Under the pieces are notes generated by a model that did no database searches, was not told where the DNA came from, and worked only from the letters and a program-made list of their open reading frames with translations. 64,000 nt of DNA from Euptelea pleiosperma (lineage: Eukaryota > Streptophyta > Magnoliopsida > Ranunculales > Eupteleaceae), in assembly GCA_035048495.1 (NCBI GenBank), contig CM068541.1:7447929-7511928 (forward strand), written 5' to 3'. Both the position numbers and the translations under genes were made by a program. This document shows positions 32,696 to 44,411 of this stretch, piece by piece. How positions within the stretch are numbered: position 1 is the stretch's first letter; every line of letters starts with the position of its first letter.

Positions 32696-35600
32696 TCATA
32701 CAATGTTGCAGTCATCATTGGTTCTGTCCCCTGCCTCATCTCTTGCAGCATCTATGCTTCCTTTATCCCCAAGGTTAACACTGGCTTGGGATTTAGAGCT
32801 TCCCCCGTCCTGACCTGCCAAAGAAGATCTCATGAAACTGGCATTGTTTGTAGAGCTTCCTCCGTCCTGATTTCCCAAAGCACCCGTTTCGATTGCCTCA
32901 ATGTACAGCATCTTCACCAAGTTCTTGAAGCGACGTCGGAAGGTTGGCATACGGGACATGGAAGCTACGATTCCCTGCAGTCTTTCTCATAAAAGAAATT
33001 TCCATGTCAGTCACCATTCACCAAGACACCTTTGATGGTTACATAATTTTAACAATTAATATTGAGAATGCCTATCCTGGCTTTCATTGGACAAACATGG
33101 TCATCGTGCCAACAGTTTGAGAGAATGGTTCCGGAGGCCAGGAAAGCATAGAAAGATTTGACTTGAGGGTCTAAAGGCCTTCATCACAAAGCTATCATTT
33201 CTTGCAAGTTACTTATCTCTTGACAAGATACTATGTAGAGAAATAGTTATTTCTAGGGGGGAAAGATTGATTTATCTGGAGCCTAGTAAACAATTTGACG
33301 TATGGAAAAGAATACAGTACAGGAAAATTTGAGTATAATTTGGATTTGTCATTCGAAAATACATTTAAAAAGTTCGGCTAAGAATAAATAAAAAAAGCAT
33401 TTAAAAAGTTCTAATTTTTTTTGTCATTTTTTCCACAGTAAGATCCTTTTTTTAAATAATTCCGAATAATTCATGTATAATATGCACTTAATACAGGTAT
33501 AATACAGTTCCTCATAAAATATGTGAATTTTACTGTATCTTTAACATGTTTCTCTGGAGACTGCAGGGTGGGGAGCACCTCACTATGTAGGAAGTTGATG
33601 CAGTACAACTTGAACCCTCAAAGCATACAAAGTGCCAGAGTCCCATATGATAATACAGGAGTATGAGGATAGACCATGAAATCAACACCTCATAATATAT
33701 GTCAAGCACATATGTACTGACTCGTATATATCAAACTATGTATTACTTTTGCCAAAGGCTAAATGTTTCGAGCACTAGTATTCTTCCTATCTTTTTTGTT
33801 TTTGACAAGTATAGATTTATTCACCAACGCAACGTCCTCCAAGGAGCAGCAGCAGTCCTCTTAGATACTAGAAAAATGACGAAGGAGGAAACACATCAAA
33901 CTAATCTTCTCCTTCAAGCAGTCTCTATATAAAAACAAAGTCCTCCAAGAATAAACCCACTTTTAGGTAAGATATTGTTCAACATACCTTCTACATATGG
34001 CTTGCAACTGAGCTCTTCTGATATCGTTGTCGGATGGAAATCCGGTATTGTTCCAGTCCTCTGGTTTCTCATTGTTGCAGCACATAATCAGCTTTCTCAG
34101 GCAGGCTTCTTCATTTTCATCTAGCCGGAGCCCTTTGATCTGCTCCTTTATAATCAGTAATGGTCCAATAAACCACTCAAATACTTTGTCTTTCGGCCAG
34201 TTAAACCTTGTCATGTCCACCTCATCAGCTGGAAAATCCGTTTAGTGGTGGTAACACAATTAAAAGTAACTACCGTATCAAACCAAGAAACATGCTAGTT
34301 AGAGGAAAAACATACAGATAAGCAACCCATTTGAGTTGGACTTCACTGATGAAAGCAGACATTGCAGAATACACCAAGCAGGTAGCCTGATGCCCAACTT
34401 CTTGCATTTCCCCTTCATGATGCATTCTTCTATGTCTTTGATATCAATCAGACCTTCATGAAGGAGTATCCTACCATTCACCTCACAAGATTGGAACAGC
34501 CAATCCCATACCTGTCCATTCTCCAAAATCAATTTATGCAAACACAGCACTTATTAGATGAAATATTTACTTTTGAAGTTCCTTGCCTGTATGGGTTTTA
34601 ACTGCTGGATAGCCCACTTCAAAGTTCTCGATCGTTCTGAAACCAACTTTGAACCATAGGGCCCCCCCTCTCCCACTCTTATCATCATTTCTATCATTAT
34701 CAATTGATTTCATTCTCTCAAGGAGCTCAGAACGGGGTGTCATGTTTCTACGGTATTTGGGCCTGGCTGTCATAAGGATAATGAGTCAGTATCAAAATTA
34801 GTAGCTGTATGTGAAATTATACTTTCTCAAGTGCAGGCATGGAATTTATTAAGGAAAAGCAAAATCTGGTAGGGTTTTGGTTTGTTTACTACTGACTAGA
34901 AGCTTAAGGGATTCATACGACATTCCACACTAGAGCAAAATGTCAGAAAGCCTACCTGGGAAGGCAGGACCCCTGTCTCAAGTAAAGTAAGTCATTTGTG
35001 TATTCATCAAACAGCGAAACAACCGATACAATGTAAGCCAGTCCCATCCTGAGGGAGTTCTCCTGGAAATTTTTTGAAATCAGGAGTTAAGAACAAGCCC
35101 ATATAACATCTGAACTGAACCCAAATCAAACTCAATAGGATGAGAGATGCTACAGACCTGTTGGACAATAACCCCGGCATAAAATCCTAGAAAGAAGCTG
35201 CAGATGAAAGCACTGATCACTGCCCCCACCACAGCGATTGGCCATAACATGATAGCCAGACCGGCAAAAGGGACACATACTGTTTCCAAGAACGGCCCTT
35301 CTCTTCCAATCAAGTCCTCAAATAGTCTCTTCCATCCTTTGAACAGCATGTAAGGGCTTTTCCACAAAGCGACAGCCGTTATTAAGAGGACATCTATAGG
35401 CACAGCAAGTAAGCTGACCAGCAAAGAACTTGGCAGTTTTGACAACCTTTCAAGAGGAGCAAAATGGGGTAAGCAAGAAGAATTATTTTCAACAAGAAAC
35501 AAAGAAGGATCTGAAGACAGGTTCCATACTTGATGTCCATGGGCTTTTCATCCTCAGCAATATTTTCACTCAGCTCATCCATGTAAGAGAAGTAGGAGTG

Positions 35601-36802
35601 GAAGCAAAAGTCCGTGAAGTCTCGCACAATCGTACAGCTCCCCTCGATTGTGCTCGAGCAACCATCCTGATATTTGTAACTTGTAATCCATTCAGTTGAA
35701 GTACTGAGACCATACTACCGATCGCAGGATGTTAAAGGAAGGCTATCTTTAGGCGACATTCACAACACAGGTATACATGGTGAATGTGCAGGGGGCATGT
35801 TCCACTAGTATATATTGTATGCCAACAAATTGACTTGGTGGGGTGATGGTAAAATGCTACAAGTATCCATTTCCCCCCCTAAACTATTTGTAATGTTTTT
35901 TTAAATGATGATCCAAACAATACAAGCCTGCGAGGTCGAATTCTGGTGCAGGGGATCACCAATGGGGAACTAATTGACTGTTATCCCCGTTCCCCTGCAT
36001 CATACCACATGTACCTGTATCTAGTTGGTTGACTGCTCCTATGCTATTCTTCTACTGAAGAGTCACTATGTGTTGCAGTCATGTAGTTCATATAAGCAGA
36101 GATATAAACAAGAAAGATATAGTGTAAGCAGGCATAAAAAAAACTTACAACGAAATAATGGAAAAGTTTGTCCATGGCTCCCTCTCCAGCGACCTCAAAT
36201 GTCGCGATTAAGGGAGTGAAAACCCCGTATCCTACTCCCAGTAGAAGGCTTCCAGCAATTCCAAAGATTGGCCAAAGAACCAAAGGAACTGGCAAAGATA
36301 CCAGTAACAAAATCTTCAAAATCGGCCCTAGTCTCATGGTTCTGCCACAAAATATCAACAGGGGATCACATAAAAGAAAAACCAAGGGTGAAACTATGAA
36401 TAAGTAACAAAAGTAGTTAATTCCGTTAAAATAAGACCATGGTGGTTCAGAAAACTCATACTTTGCCACACAGTAGTAAGTCCAAAGAAAATGTGCAGGC
36501 CATAGCCCAAGGATTACAGCTGAGTTTCCAATCAGAACAATGAAAACAGCAACTGGACCGAAGATTGCCGCTGCAAAAGAAACAGAGTACCGAGTATACA
36601 TTCATAAATACATACATGTATTCATGTATAAAAAAGTCGTCGTCGTCGTCGTCGTGATCATCATTGAGAATTAAAAACAGAAGAAAGGAAGGGGTGCCCT
36701 GATATTACCTTTGATAACGCCAAGAATGAAGATCAAGAAGAAAAAGGGAAGAAACGATATAAAGCTCCATAGCGTGGCCAAAAACCCTCTGGGGACCTCC
36801 AT
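32696..36802 (-). CDS. Polytopic membrane protein, At3g27390-like
   Basis: Plant-specific membrane protein of unknown function. Exons (minus strand): 36802-36709, 36570-36462, 36341-36149, 35666-35530, 35446-35158, 35062-34956, 34762-34603, 34511-34316, 34228-33988, 32981-32696. These join in phase to 603 aa, close to the Arabidopsis homologue. The N-terminal half has several hydrophobic segments (FISFLPFFFLIFILGVI; NSAVILGLWPAHFLW; ILLLVSLPVPLVLWPIFGI; VSLLAVPIDVLLITAVAL; LAIMLWPIAVVGAVISAF). The loop KSPYMLFKGWKRLFEDLIGR and FCFHSYFSYMD are family signatures. The C-terminal half is soluble (RPKYRRNMTPRSELL, MSRMPTFRRRFKNLVKM). The exon 7 donor at 34602 is inferred: the longer open frame to 34571 would leave a 59-bp intron and break phase. 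ACGT motifs (CTACGTGCCACGTTTC, about 36981-36996) lie upstream. Confidence 0.9.
36636..36655. repeat. GTC trinucleotide microsatellite
   Basis: About six GTC units in intron 1 of the membrane-protein gene. Confidence 0.9.
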
Positions 36803-37045
36803 GAATCGCTATACAGAGAAAATAGTGGAAGAGGAGGAGGGTAAAAATGGAAATAAAAATGGAGAGGTGTAGAATCTGTAGATTGTCGAGCACCGGAAAA
36901 CTGTTCCGTGGAAGAAGAACGCTATAAGTGAAGAAGGAGAGAGCGAAAGAGACGGGTTGCGTGGCAGTAGTGGGCACGTTCTACGTGCCACGTTTCGATA
37001 TTGGCGGTGTTATGCGTGAGCCTCCTTGCGGAAGTGTACAGGGGA

Positions 37046-37140
37046 GGAGTAAAACTTCTGTCACAGCCAATGAGTTCTCGGCACGTACACCTAAAAGCAA
37101 AAGCACATGGGTACGTTGCAAAAGCACTTGTAATCTCGGG
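37046..37140. mobile_element. MITE fragment, GAGTAAAACTT end
   Basis: GAGTAAAACTTCTGTCACA followed by GCCAATGAGTTCTCGGCACG and a GCACATGGGTACGTTGC loop matches the left half of the 7125-7297 element. The right arm is missing. Confidence 0.65.
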
Positions 37141-37314
37141 TTCCGTCATGCTTTTACCGGGAACCGCCTCAAAACACGTAGAAGAGCTTTACTGGCGAAG
37201 TGACGGGCCTCATTGTGAGCCACATGGCACATTCGTAGAGATCTCTGACCGATGTTTGTTCGTTTATAACCGTGGAACTTGAGCATTTTGATTTGGAAAA
37301 ATCTATGATACCGA

Positions 37315-37690
37315 CTTCTGTATCAAAATTTTGATGCAGAAGTCCCTTAATTTGCCACGTAGTAGAATCTTTCGGGCCCACTGCCTCCATGAATGTTTGG
37401 CCCACATCTTGGTGGACCCACACACCAAAAATCAGCGTGATTAGTGATTCCTAGACATTGGATTTGAGCACTATTTCATCATGGGCTTGGAACCAACTCA
37501 TAGGCCTGTTCATAAAGCTCACGATGAAAAGTGCTCAAATCGTTCGGCTAGAAATCACTAATCACGCTGATTTTTGGTGTGTAGACATAGTATAGTGTGG
37601 GCCAGAAATTCAAGTGGCAAGGGGACCCGCACGAGTCTATTACGTTGCAATTTGAGGGATTGCTGCATCAAAACCTTGATACAGGAGGCT
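37315..37690. mobile_element. Fold-back MITE, TGTATCAAAA-type ends
   Basis: Long mirrored arms: AATCAGCGTGATTAGTGATT / AATCACTAATCACGCTGATT, and GAGCACTATTTCATCATGGG against TCACGATGAAAAGTGCTC. The left G-box is decayed to CACGTA. The sub-type matches 8196-8475. Confidence 0.7.
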
Positions 37691-38249
37691 GCGTCAAAGA
37701 TCAGGGGTACAAGACCAAAGTTTCAATATTACTAATCAGTCCACCTAGGGATAGGCCAAACTTGCATACGGTCTGTGGTCTCTAAAAGTCGGCCAAAACA
37801 TGTTATCTATCAGAGATTATTGACCTTATGGATGTTTGGCCCATCCATAGGTGGACCTGCATTAAAAAAAAGGGTCGGGATCGGGATCGGGATCGGGGGA
37901 CAGAGGATGAAACCGAAACGCTGGAGACGTTGATAAATTAATATCGAACGGCCTTCTTTCACTTCATTTTCCACTAAAGGGAGCCGAGCTGATTCGAGCC
38001 GGATTGGAGAAAAACAATCGTCATTTGAATTTTGAAAAACGAGGGACGAGACTTTCAAAACTTTCCACGTGGCATGTCGATAGTGGAACAACGTCTGGAA
38101 CGTATTTCCAGCCCAGCCCATCACGTCTCCCACTCCCCCTCTGCTCTCTACGAAACCTGTCCTCTCACCTCTTCTCTCCTCTTCTGTACATTTCTGCAAC
38201 TCCTATGCTTCTCTACTCTCTTAACCCATATTTTAGTTGAATGTGTCCA

Positions 38250-39200
38250 GGAGGTTTGATGGAGGTGGATTTCAAGGCCATATGCCGGCAAGTTTTTGAA
38301 GACAGATAGATTTCTCACTTGTAGAAATCCATTAGTAAGAAAGGTAGTTGAAGCCCATTTCTGACATGTTGAGGGAATGAACAGGTGGAGATCAAATACT
38401 CTGTAATTTTTTATTTTTATTTGTTTTGACTTTCTCTTAAATAATGGTAGAGAAGAACGTAAAAAAAATTTCGCACTCAATGTGGTTCACCAGCTTTGAG
38501 CATTTGGATGCGACTCTTCAGCGATTTTAGTTTTGATGAGTCCATTACATCTCATATAAATCTGCTTGATTTGGACAGGGTGGAGACTATGGGCACAACA
38601 GCATGAATGTAAGCGATTAGGTCTTGTAATTGGGGCATAGGCAGAGAGAAGTACCGAGTATTAGTCTCAGAAATCTTAACACAAGGTTGCTATTGTATTG
38701 TAGAGAAATGCAAGAGATGGGTTCTTATGTTGATAAGTTTATCTTTTTGGTTGATAAGTACTAATAAAGTGTATTAAAACAAAACAAGAGTTGACGTCCT
38801 ATGATTTAGAACGTTGCTGCACTTATCATATATTACCCCACACTCCATGGACCTGACACAATAATTCTAGTGCTCCCGAGCTAGCACAAACAGTGGCCAT
38901 ACTGACAAACGTGAACTTATCAATTATTAACATACAATTATACTGCTTCTGCATTCTCCTGAATATACCAATTGCTTCTTTGTGAAACCGATGATAGGTT
39001 AAGCCAGAAATCAGTCTGCTATGCAGAGATGATTGTATTCCAAGAGTGGGTGTTTTTAGTTTTTACTGGGAAGATCATTAAAGGCCTCTATTTTATTCCT
39101 GTTGAGTACTTTGTATTGAGTTGCATTTGGCATACATGTCTATGAGACGCTGGTTAGAGAAGAGGAAGATGTTAAGGTTGAAAGCCGTTTTGATAAGGTG
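38250..39200. other. Unassigned interior of the 2.56-kb element
   Basis: No domain is recognised on either strand. A possible exon-like scrap, VDFKAICRQVFEDR-stop (about 38267-38311, +), follows an AG but cannot be linked to a family. Confidence 0.3.
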
Positions 39201-39384
39201 CGAGTGGAGGAGTTTCTAGGTGGGCCTACAAACCCAAAATCAACCTCATCAATGATTTCTAAGCGTGTTAGTTGAAGTCATTTTCGTTGGTTGATCTTAA
39301 CGGTAGGAATTTGAGCATTATTTACCATTATCTCCCTACAAATATATCCAAAGGTTTTAAATCACTGATCAGGCCTAGAGAAAA

Positions 39385-40030
39385 AACTTCACTCACACAA
39401 CAATATGAGCCACGTGGCACTCTTAGAGGACGATGACCATATGGATGTTTGGCCAGTCCCTCGGTGAACTTATAAACCAAAGATCAGCCTGATTCGGGTT
39501 CAGGGGACAACAATATAATTTTTGACAGCCACTTTTGATACCCATTTTGGTGGACCCACATATAAGATAAATCAATGGCTGATTTTCGGTGAGGATGATC
39601 TCCTCACCGTATAGATCACCCCAACAAAAAATCAGCCCATTCCGATATTTCTAACCCCTCAAATGTGGTTTTCAAGGTACATGGTAAAAATCCACGGTCC
39701 ATAATTCTTCAACTTCTAAACCAGTCTATGAATATGAGAATGATTTAAATTTTTGTGAGGATGATCTTCTCACCAAAAATCAGCCATTGATTCATCACCT
39801 ATGTGGGTCCTTAGTTATTTCTACGCATTGGATTGGAGTCATTTTCATGGGTTGATTTTAACCGTATAATTTTGAGCGTTATTTGAGGTACTAAATCCAA
39901 AGGTCTAACATCACTAATCAGGCTGATTTTGGTTTGCAGGTCCACCGAGGGTCTGGCCAACCATCCATACGGTCAGCGTCCTCTAAGCGTGTGACATGTG
40001 GCTCATATTGTGGTGTGTGATCGGCTTCGT
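39385..40030. mobile_element. G-box MITE containing a nested fold-back element
   Basis: The left arm has a G-box at 39411-39416 and runs to ATCAGCCTGATT (39495). The right arm resumes at about 39828 (ATTTCTACGCATTGG) and ends near a decayed G-box (GACATGTGG). The gap is filled by sequence including the family III element at 39552-39810. Confidence 0.7.
39552..39810. mobile_element. Fold-back MITE family III
   Basis: The arms GGACCCACAT, AATCAATGGCTGATTTT and GGTGAGGATGATC mirror GATCTTCTCACC, AAAAATCAGCCATTGATT and ATGTGGGTCC over about 55 bp. A related copy is at 41085-41345 and a diverged one may lie at 61030-61840. Confidence 0.7.
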
Positions 40031-40039
40031 TCACAAACA

Positions 40040-40160
40040 GTTGTGAGCAAAGGTTTTCTCGCTGATTTTTGGTTTGTAGGTCCACTTACGATTGGTCAAA
40101 CATCTATGCGGTCAGTGTCCTCTAATAAAGTGCCACGTGGCTTATATTGTGGGGTCAGGT
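40040..40160. mobile_element. G-box MITE, right arm only
   Basis: CTGATTTTTGGTTTGTAGGT, a slightly changed GTCCACTTACGATTGGTC and AAGTGCCACGTGGCTTAT (G-box 40134-40139). No left arm is adjacent. Confidence 0.65.
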
Positions 40161-40689
40161 AGCTACCAAAGTCTTACTGTAATACTGTGGTAAGACAGCT
40201 CTTTTCAGTTGGAGAAGACTTGCTGCAGAGAGGGCCTTGCTAATTTTGACACGTGTAATCTCAAGTTAATGCTTCTGTCCCTTGTTACTTTTCAATCGAG
40301 GGGAGTCAGCTCCAATCGGTTCGGCTCGGCTCGATATACTTGAAAAGTTAACAGAACTAGCCGTCCGATTTTGTTAGATCGATGGTTCCGTCGTCTAGCT
40401 TCCATCCTGTGTCCCCCGATCCCGACCCTTAAAAAAAAAAAGCAGCTTGATTAGTGATTTCTAAGTACTCGACTGGAGTCATTTTCATGAGTTAATTTTT
40501 AATCGTAGATTTTGAGCTACAGCGTACAAAGATCTAAAGGTTTAAAATCACTTGATGATATGAGAAATAATTAAGAAGTCATCTATGGATTATATTTTTA
40601 GTTTAGGGAGTGCTCCAGTCAAAAAAAAAAAAAATTAGTTGACGGAGTGCTCATTAGTGAGCAGACTGCGCCAGGGGACGTAGATAGAG

Positions 40690-41030
40690 GAGTAGAACTT
40701 TGATGATGATACCCCTTATCAACGAAGACGAGGAACCACAATATGAGACATGTGGCACACTCTTAAAGACCATTGACCGTATGGATCTTTGGCCCATCCC
40801 TAGTTGGATCTATGTATCAAAATTTAGCTTGATTAGTAATTTATATCCATTAAATAAGAGCCATGTTCATGATTTATTTTTAACCATAGATTTCGAGCAT
40901 TATTTGGTCTACTCATATCCAATTGTTAGAAATCACTAATCAGGCTGATTTTTTGGTATGTAGGTCCACCTAGGGATGGACCAAACATCCATACAATCAG
41001 GGTCCTCTAAGAGAATTCCCGTGGCTCACT
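40690..41030. mobile_element. G-box-family MITE, both G-boxes decayed
   Basis: The left end GAGTAGAACTTTGATGATG and the arm ATGTGGCACACTCTTAAAG are mirrored by TCCTCTAAGAGAATTCCCGTGGCTCA. The middle is conserved (AATCACTAATCAGGCTGATT). G-box sites read CATGTG and CCCGTG. Confidence 0.65.
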
Positions 41031-41084
41031 TAAGCGTATTTTTTTAATTACCTTGGCTGACATGAGGAAGTTTTTTTCATTTTT

Positions 41085-41345
41085 TTTGGGAGACCGCATT
41101 TAATGAATCAATGGCTCACCATATAAATCACCCCAACAAAATATCAGCCCATTCTGAAATTTCTAACCCCATCAAATGTAGTTTTCAAGTTCCAAGGTGA
41201 AAATAGATGGTCCATAATTCTTCAACTTCTAAACCAAGCTATGAATATCGGAATGATTTGAATGACCTCCTCACCATAGAGATCATCCTCACAAAAAATC
41301 AGCCATTGATTCATCTTTCTATGTGGGTCCGCCAAATGGTTGTCG
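41085..41345. mobile_element. Fold-back MITE family III, second copy
   Basis: Shares AATCACCCCAACAAAA, TCAGCCCATTC, ATTTCTAACCCC, TCCATAATTCTTCAACTTCT and AAAAATCAGCCATTGATTCA with 39552-39810. The left arm is degenerate. Confidence 0.65.
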
Positions 41346-41499
41346 AAAATAGTTGTTCTCCCCCTACCCAAGTTAGTGGTACATGGCCCAACATAATCTA
41401 GGAGGCTGAAGCCGCTGACCTATTAATGAGTCAGTGGGTCAATTTTTTGCAACAGGGATAGGATTAACAGGAATAAAACTCCGGTGGACTACCCAAAAT

Positions 41500-41745
41500 C
41501 CAATGTAGCATTTTTTCAGTCCACCTTTAGTGGACCTACACCAAAAATCAGCCTGAGTGATGATTTCTAACTGTTGGATTCCAGCATTTTTCGTTGGCAT
41601 ATCTAGCCGCCGTTTGATTTTGAGCAATTTTTGGGTTCTAAAATCCGATGGCTAGAATCATCAATCAAGCTGATTTTTGGTGCATAGGTCCACTATAGTA
41701 GATCAAACATTCATGCGTCGGTAGCCCCGGATAGTTACTTTTGAC
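41500..41745. mobile_element. Degenerate fold-back MITE
   Basis: Arms AATCAGCCTGAGTGATGATT / AATCATCAATCAAGCTGATT and a GTGGACCTACACCAAAA counterpart. No G-box remains. Confidence 0.55.
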
Positions 41746-41799
41746 AGTCAAAAAAACAAATGTTCTAAACTTGTTTGTTACTCTTTGAACTATGGGTAA

Positions 41800-42560
41800 G
41801 ATTCTAATCTGTCCTAGTAAGCTTATGCTTGTGATCAAGGTTCGAGTCCCAGAGGTCTCGGAATCAAAATCTATACATAGGTTGGTTTCGGTTCCTATTC
41901 TGGTTCTCAAAAAAGCAGAACCGGAACCGATAAGAACCAATTACTTGTCAGAGTACCTGTCTAGTAGTGGGATTATATATGTAAAAATTTTTAATATAAT
42001 TTTTATACCAATGTTTAGAAGAAAAAAAACTTGATATATCAGCACCAAGGTTTAAAAGAGCCCGTTTTAACCATAAAACGGACTGGGGGTGTTACCGTTA
42101 AAATAAATTATAATGGGCAGGGCCGAAAATGGAAAAAAGCATTTAATGAATTTTAACGAAAATAACAGGGGAAAACGAAAAAATGGCACTGAAATTCAAA
42201 ATTTTAAAAATTTGAATTTCTAATTTTAAAAAACGAAAATAATGGGAAAAAAAGAATTTAACGGTTTTTTTCTTTTTCAGAAATAACAGATGTTATTTTT
42301 GTTTTAACGGTCATTAAAATGAAAAAAACTACCGTTATTTTCTAAGCATCAAAACGATTCTTAATGTAACGGGCTTGGGGCGTTACCGTTTTATCGATTC
42401 CGGTCTTATCGGTTCCCATTCTGGCTCGTTTTTTAGCACTAATGTGTTAAGAACCGAAATCTTTCGTTTCCTATTGGTTCTAAAGTCTTTTTGGACCTGA
42501 AATAGTTAGTCCCAGAATCAGGACATTCGTTCCGGTTCTGGGTATGATCAGTTCCATGGT
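41800..42560. other. Low-complexity CCGGTTC/AACGG-rich intergenic block
   Basis: Contains GGTTCCTATTCTGGTTCTC, GAACCGGAACCGATAAGAAC and a mirrored CCGGTCTTATCGGTTCCCATT at 42.4 kb, surrounding an AACGG/AAATG-rich core. The mirrored ends suggest an old, diverged inverted-repeat element. No coding sequence. Confidence 0.4.
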
Positions 42561-42618
42561 TACAAATTGGCACCCATTACAGAGAGATTTTTCTAGTTTG
42601 AATAAATTTTAAGGTCGT

Positions 42619-43008
42619 GATGTAACAAGGTATACCTGAGATCTTTTCATTTGCGGAAGCGGCATTTTGGGTAGTCACCACTGCCATCTGGGCCCACTGA
42701 CCGCATGGATGTTTAGCCCACCCTTTAATAGACATTCATTCAAAAAATCAGCTTGTTTAATGATTCTTAGCCGTTGGTTTTAGTACTCAAAAGATGGTTG
42801 TATTCAACGGCTATAAGAACGCCTTAAATGGTGCTAAAAAGTGTTAAACTCTAATGGTTATAAATTACCAATCAAGGTGATTTTTGGTATGTATATCCAC
42901 CAAGGGGTGAGATAAACATCCAAGCGGTCACTGGGCCCAGATGACAGCGGTGACTACCAAAAATGCCGCTTCCGCAAATGAACAGTTTCAGGCATACCTT
43001 GTTACATC
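42619..43008. mobile_element. Fold-back MITE family II
   Basis: Complete copy of 390 bp: GATGTAACAAGGTATACC at the left and GGCATACCTTGTTACATC at the right. GCGGAAGCGGCATTTT and its mirrored GCCGCTTCCGC are both intact. It is the best-preserved member of the family in the window. Confidence 0.8.
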
Positions 43009-43260
43009 TTTTTCCTAAATTATATCATAAAGCATATCAACATAAAAAAAACAAAACCAAATGAGAAGAACTGAAGATCAAGATCTTTATTTATTGAGTT
43101 TGAGGTTATAAAGATCCTCTGCACTCAAGATCATAACAAAGAATTTTGCGTATCGATCGCAGTACTTTATCGGTCCATCCTTTATACATCAAAACTGCTA
43201 TATATATATATTCTCATAATCACCATTAAAAGATGAAAAAAAAAAAAAAAAACTAAAATT

Positions 43261-43908
43261 TCACCTCTTTGTTCTGCAACTACGAGCAACAAGAACACCG
43301 CTTGGTGGACCAGTCATCTCAACTTGACATCTCCCATACAACCAGTAAGAAAAATGGCTTAAACCCACACTAGCTTTCACTCTGAATGTTCCTCTTATAT
43401 TATACTGAACCCTGTTCCTCTGCACCTGCTTTTGAAGCTCCATTGCAAGATTCGGAGGCAAATAAACCTCACTCGATATCATCCGAATCAACTCCAACCT
43501 TCCCTCCCCACTTCTCTGAGCAAAGGGTTTTAGAGCTTGAGTTGCAATAAGTCTGTCAAAAAAGTAGAGCTCTATATCCAAGTATTCGAACCTTAAGTCG
43601 ACTTTCCGATTCGGGTTCGAGAAGTTTGCGAGGAAGGTGAAGTCGCCATTGAAATACTCCGGCGAGTCGATGTAGACGGTGTTGAGAGTTGCACTACTGG
43701 TGTCGAACAACGGGTGTTTCGGTTTAATGACAACGAAGATGATCAAGGTGACAATTCCAGCAAGGATTAGAAGAAGACTGAAGATGACACATAGGAATGC
43801 ACCACACCATACAATTGGGTTGGTCCGACGAGGTGGTCGGAGTAAGGTGGTGGTGGTGTTCCATGATTTGCCAACAGTGGGACCTGGTGCTGGTGATTGT
43901 TGATTCAT
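43261..43908 (-). CDS. NDR1/HIN1-like (NHL) LEA_2 membrane protein
   Basis: Single-exon 215-aa protein of the plant NHL family. The short basic, Pro/Thr-rich cytosolic N-terminus (residues 1-32, RPPRRTNP just before the membrane) is followed by one transmembrane segment (about 33-61). An extracytosolic LEA_2 domain (about 88-200) comes next, including LANFSNPNRKVDLRFEYLD, LYFFDRLIATQAL and the C-terminal YWLYGRCQVEM. Length and order are typical; family members sit at the plasma membrane or plasmodesmata and some act in pathogen responses. The specific orthologue is not decided here. The next overlapping frame on this strand (43724-44170) is a shadow that includes the 5' UTR. No lesions. Confidence 0.9.
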   Translation of the reverse strand: MNQQSPAPGPTVGKSWNTTTTLLRPPRRTNPIVWCGAFLCVIFSLLLILAGIVTLIIFVVIKPKHPLFDTSSATLNTVYIDSPEYFNGDFTFLANFSNPNRKVDLRFEYLDIELYFFDRLIATQALKPFAQRSGEGRLELIRMISSEVYLPPNLAMELQKQVQRNRVQYNIRGTFRVKASVGLSHFSYWLYGRCQVEMTGPPSGVLVARSCRTKR

Positions 43909-44411
43909 GGCTTGGCTTTGGATATGATGATTTTGTTGAGAAGAGTGGGTTTGGTTTGCTTTTGGGGGTGGAGGCCAGGGGAAGGGGAGAGCATCTTAGG
44001 AGAAGTGTTGTCATGAAAAACCTTTGAAACAAGTAATGAAGAAGAGAGAAGAAGCTTTTGAATGAGGGAATGGTGCTGATGTTTGTTTTGAGATTGACAA
44101 AAGGAAGTGGGGTTAATCTAAAGTGAATAAAGATGAAATGTTTGGATTTGAATTGCTTTGCTTTTGACATTTTAATATTGCTTAAGAAATGCCAAAAATA
44201 AGTGGGGCCCTAGTTGGTTTTAGAAAAAGAGCTCGTGCTATTTTTACTTAATTTCTAGAGCCATTCTCACTAGACGTTCTAAGCCATTTGATCAGATTAC
44301 TCCTTGATTTCATGTTTTAAATGCACTGATATGAGGCATAGAAACTGATGGTAGGCATTCCTAAAGAGTAACACTTGTAACGTTACTAGGGGTGGCTTCA
44401 TGAACAGGATC

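Larger units (their letters stand above)
37869..40431. mobile_element. 2.56-kb TIR element, GGGTCGGGATCGGG ends
   Basis: The left end GGGTCGGGATCGGG (with two extra ATCGGG units) and the right end CCCCCGATCCCGACCC are inverted copies. Similarity is patchy for about 150-200 bp inwards (GGACAGAGGATG / GGACACAGGATG; both with GAGCCG motifs). The flanks TTAAAAAAA are consistent with a 9-bp duplication in an A-rich target. The interior holds about 1 kb of single-copy-looking sequence (38.25-39.2 kb) plus several secondary MITE insertions. It looks like a non-autonomous Mutator-type element; whether the interior is captured host DNA cannot be told here. Confidence 0.6.
37812..40570. mobile_element. 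G-box-family MITE split by a 2.56-kb insertion
   Basis: The left arm (GACCTTATGGATGTTTGGCC, CCATAGGTGGACCTGCA) stops at about 37860. The expected continuation (CAGCTTGATTAGTGATTTC, TTTTCATGAGTTAATTTTT) resumes at 40442. The two pieces are separated by the element at 37869-40431. Confidence 0.65.

Noticed and set aside
36168..36407. 79-codon plus-strand frame opposite the membrane-protein exons
   Set aside because: Antisense shadow of a well-supported exon.
41860..41880. GGTTCGAGTCCCAG, a good B-box, as a possible tRNA gene
   Set aside because: No acceptor stem, A box or anticodon arm can be folded around it; at most a SINE scrap.
43724..44170. 148-codon open frame on the minus strand overlapping the NHL gene
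   Set aside because: It is a shifted frame across the NHL start and 5' UTR; it has no domain, and the NHL frame is clearly the coding one.
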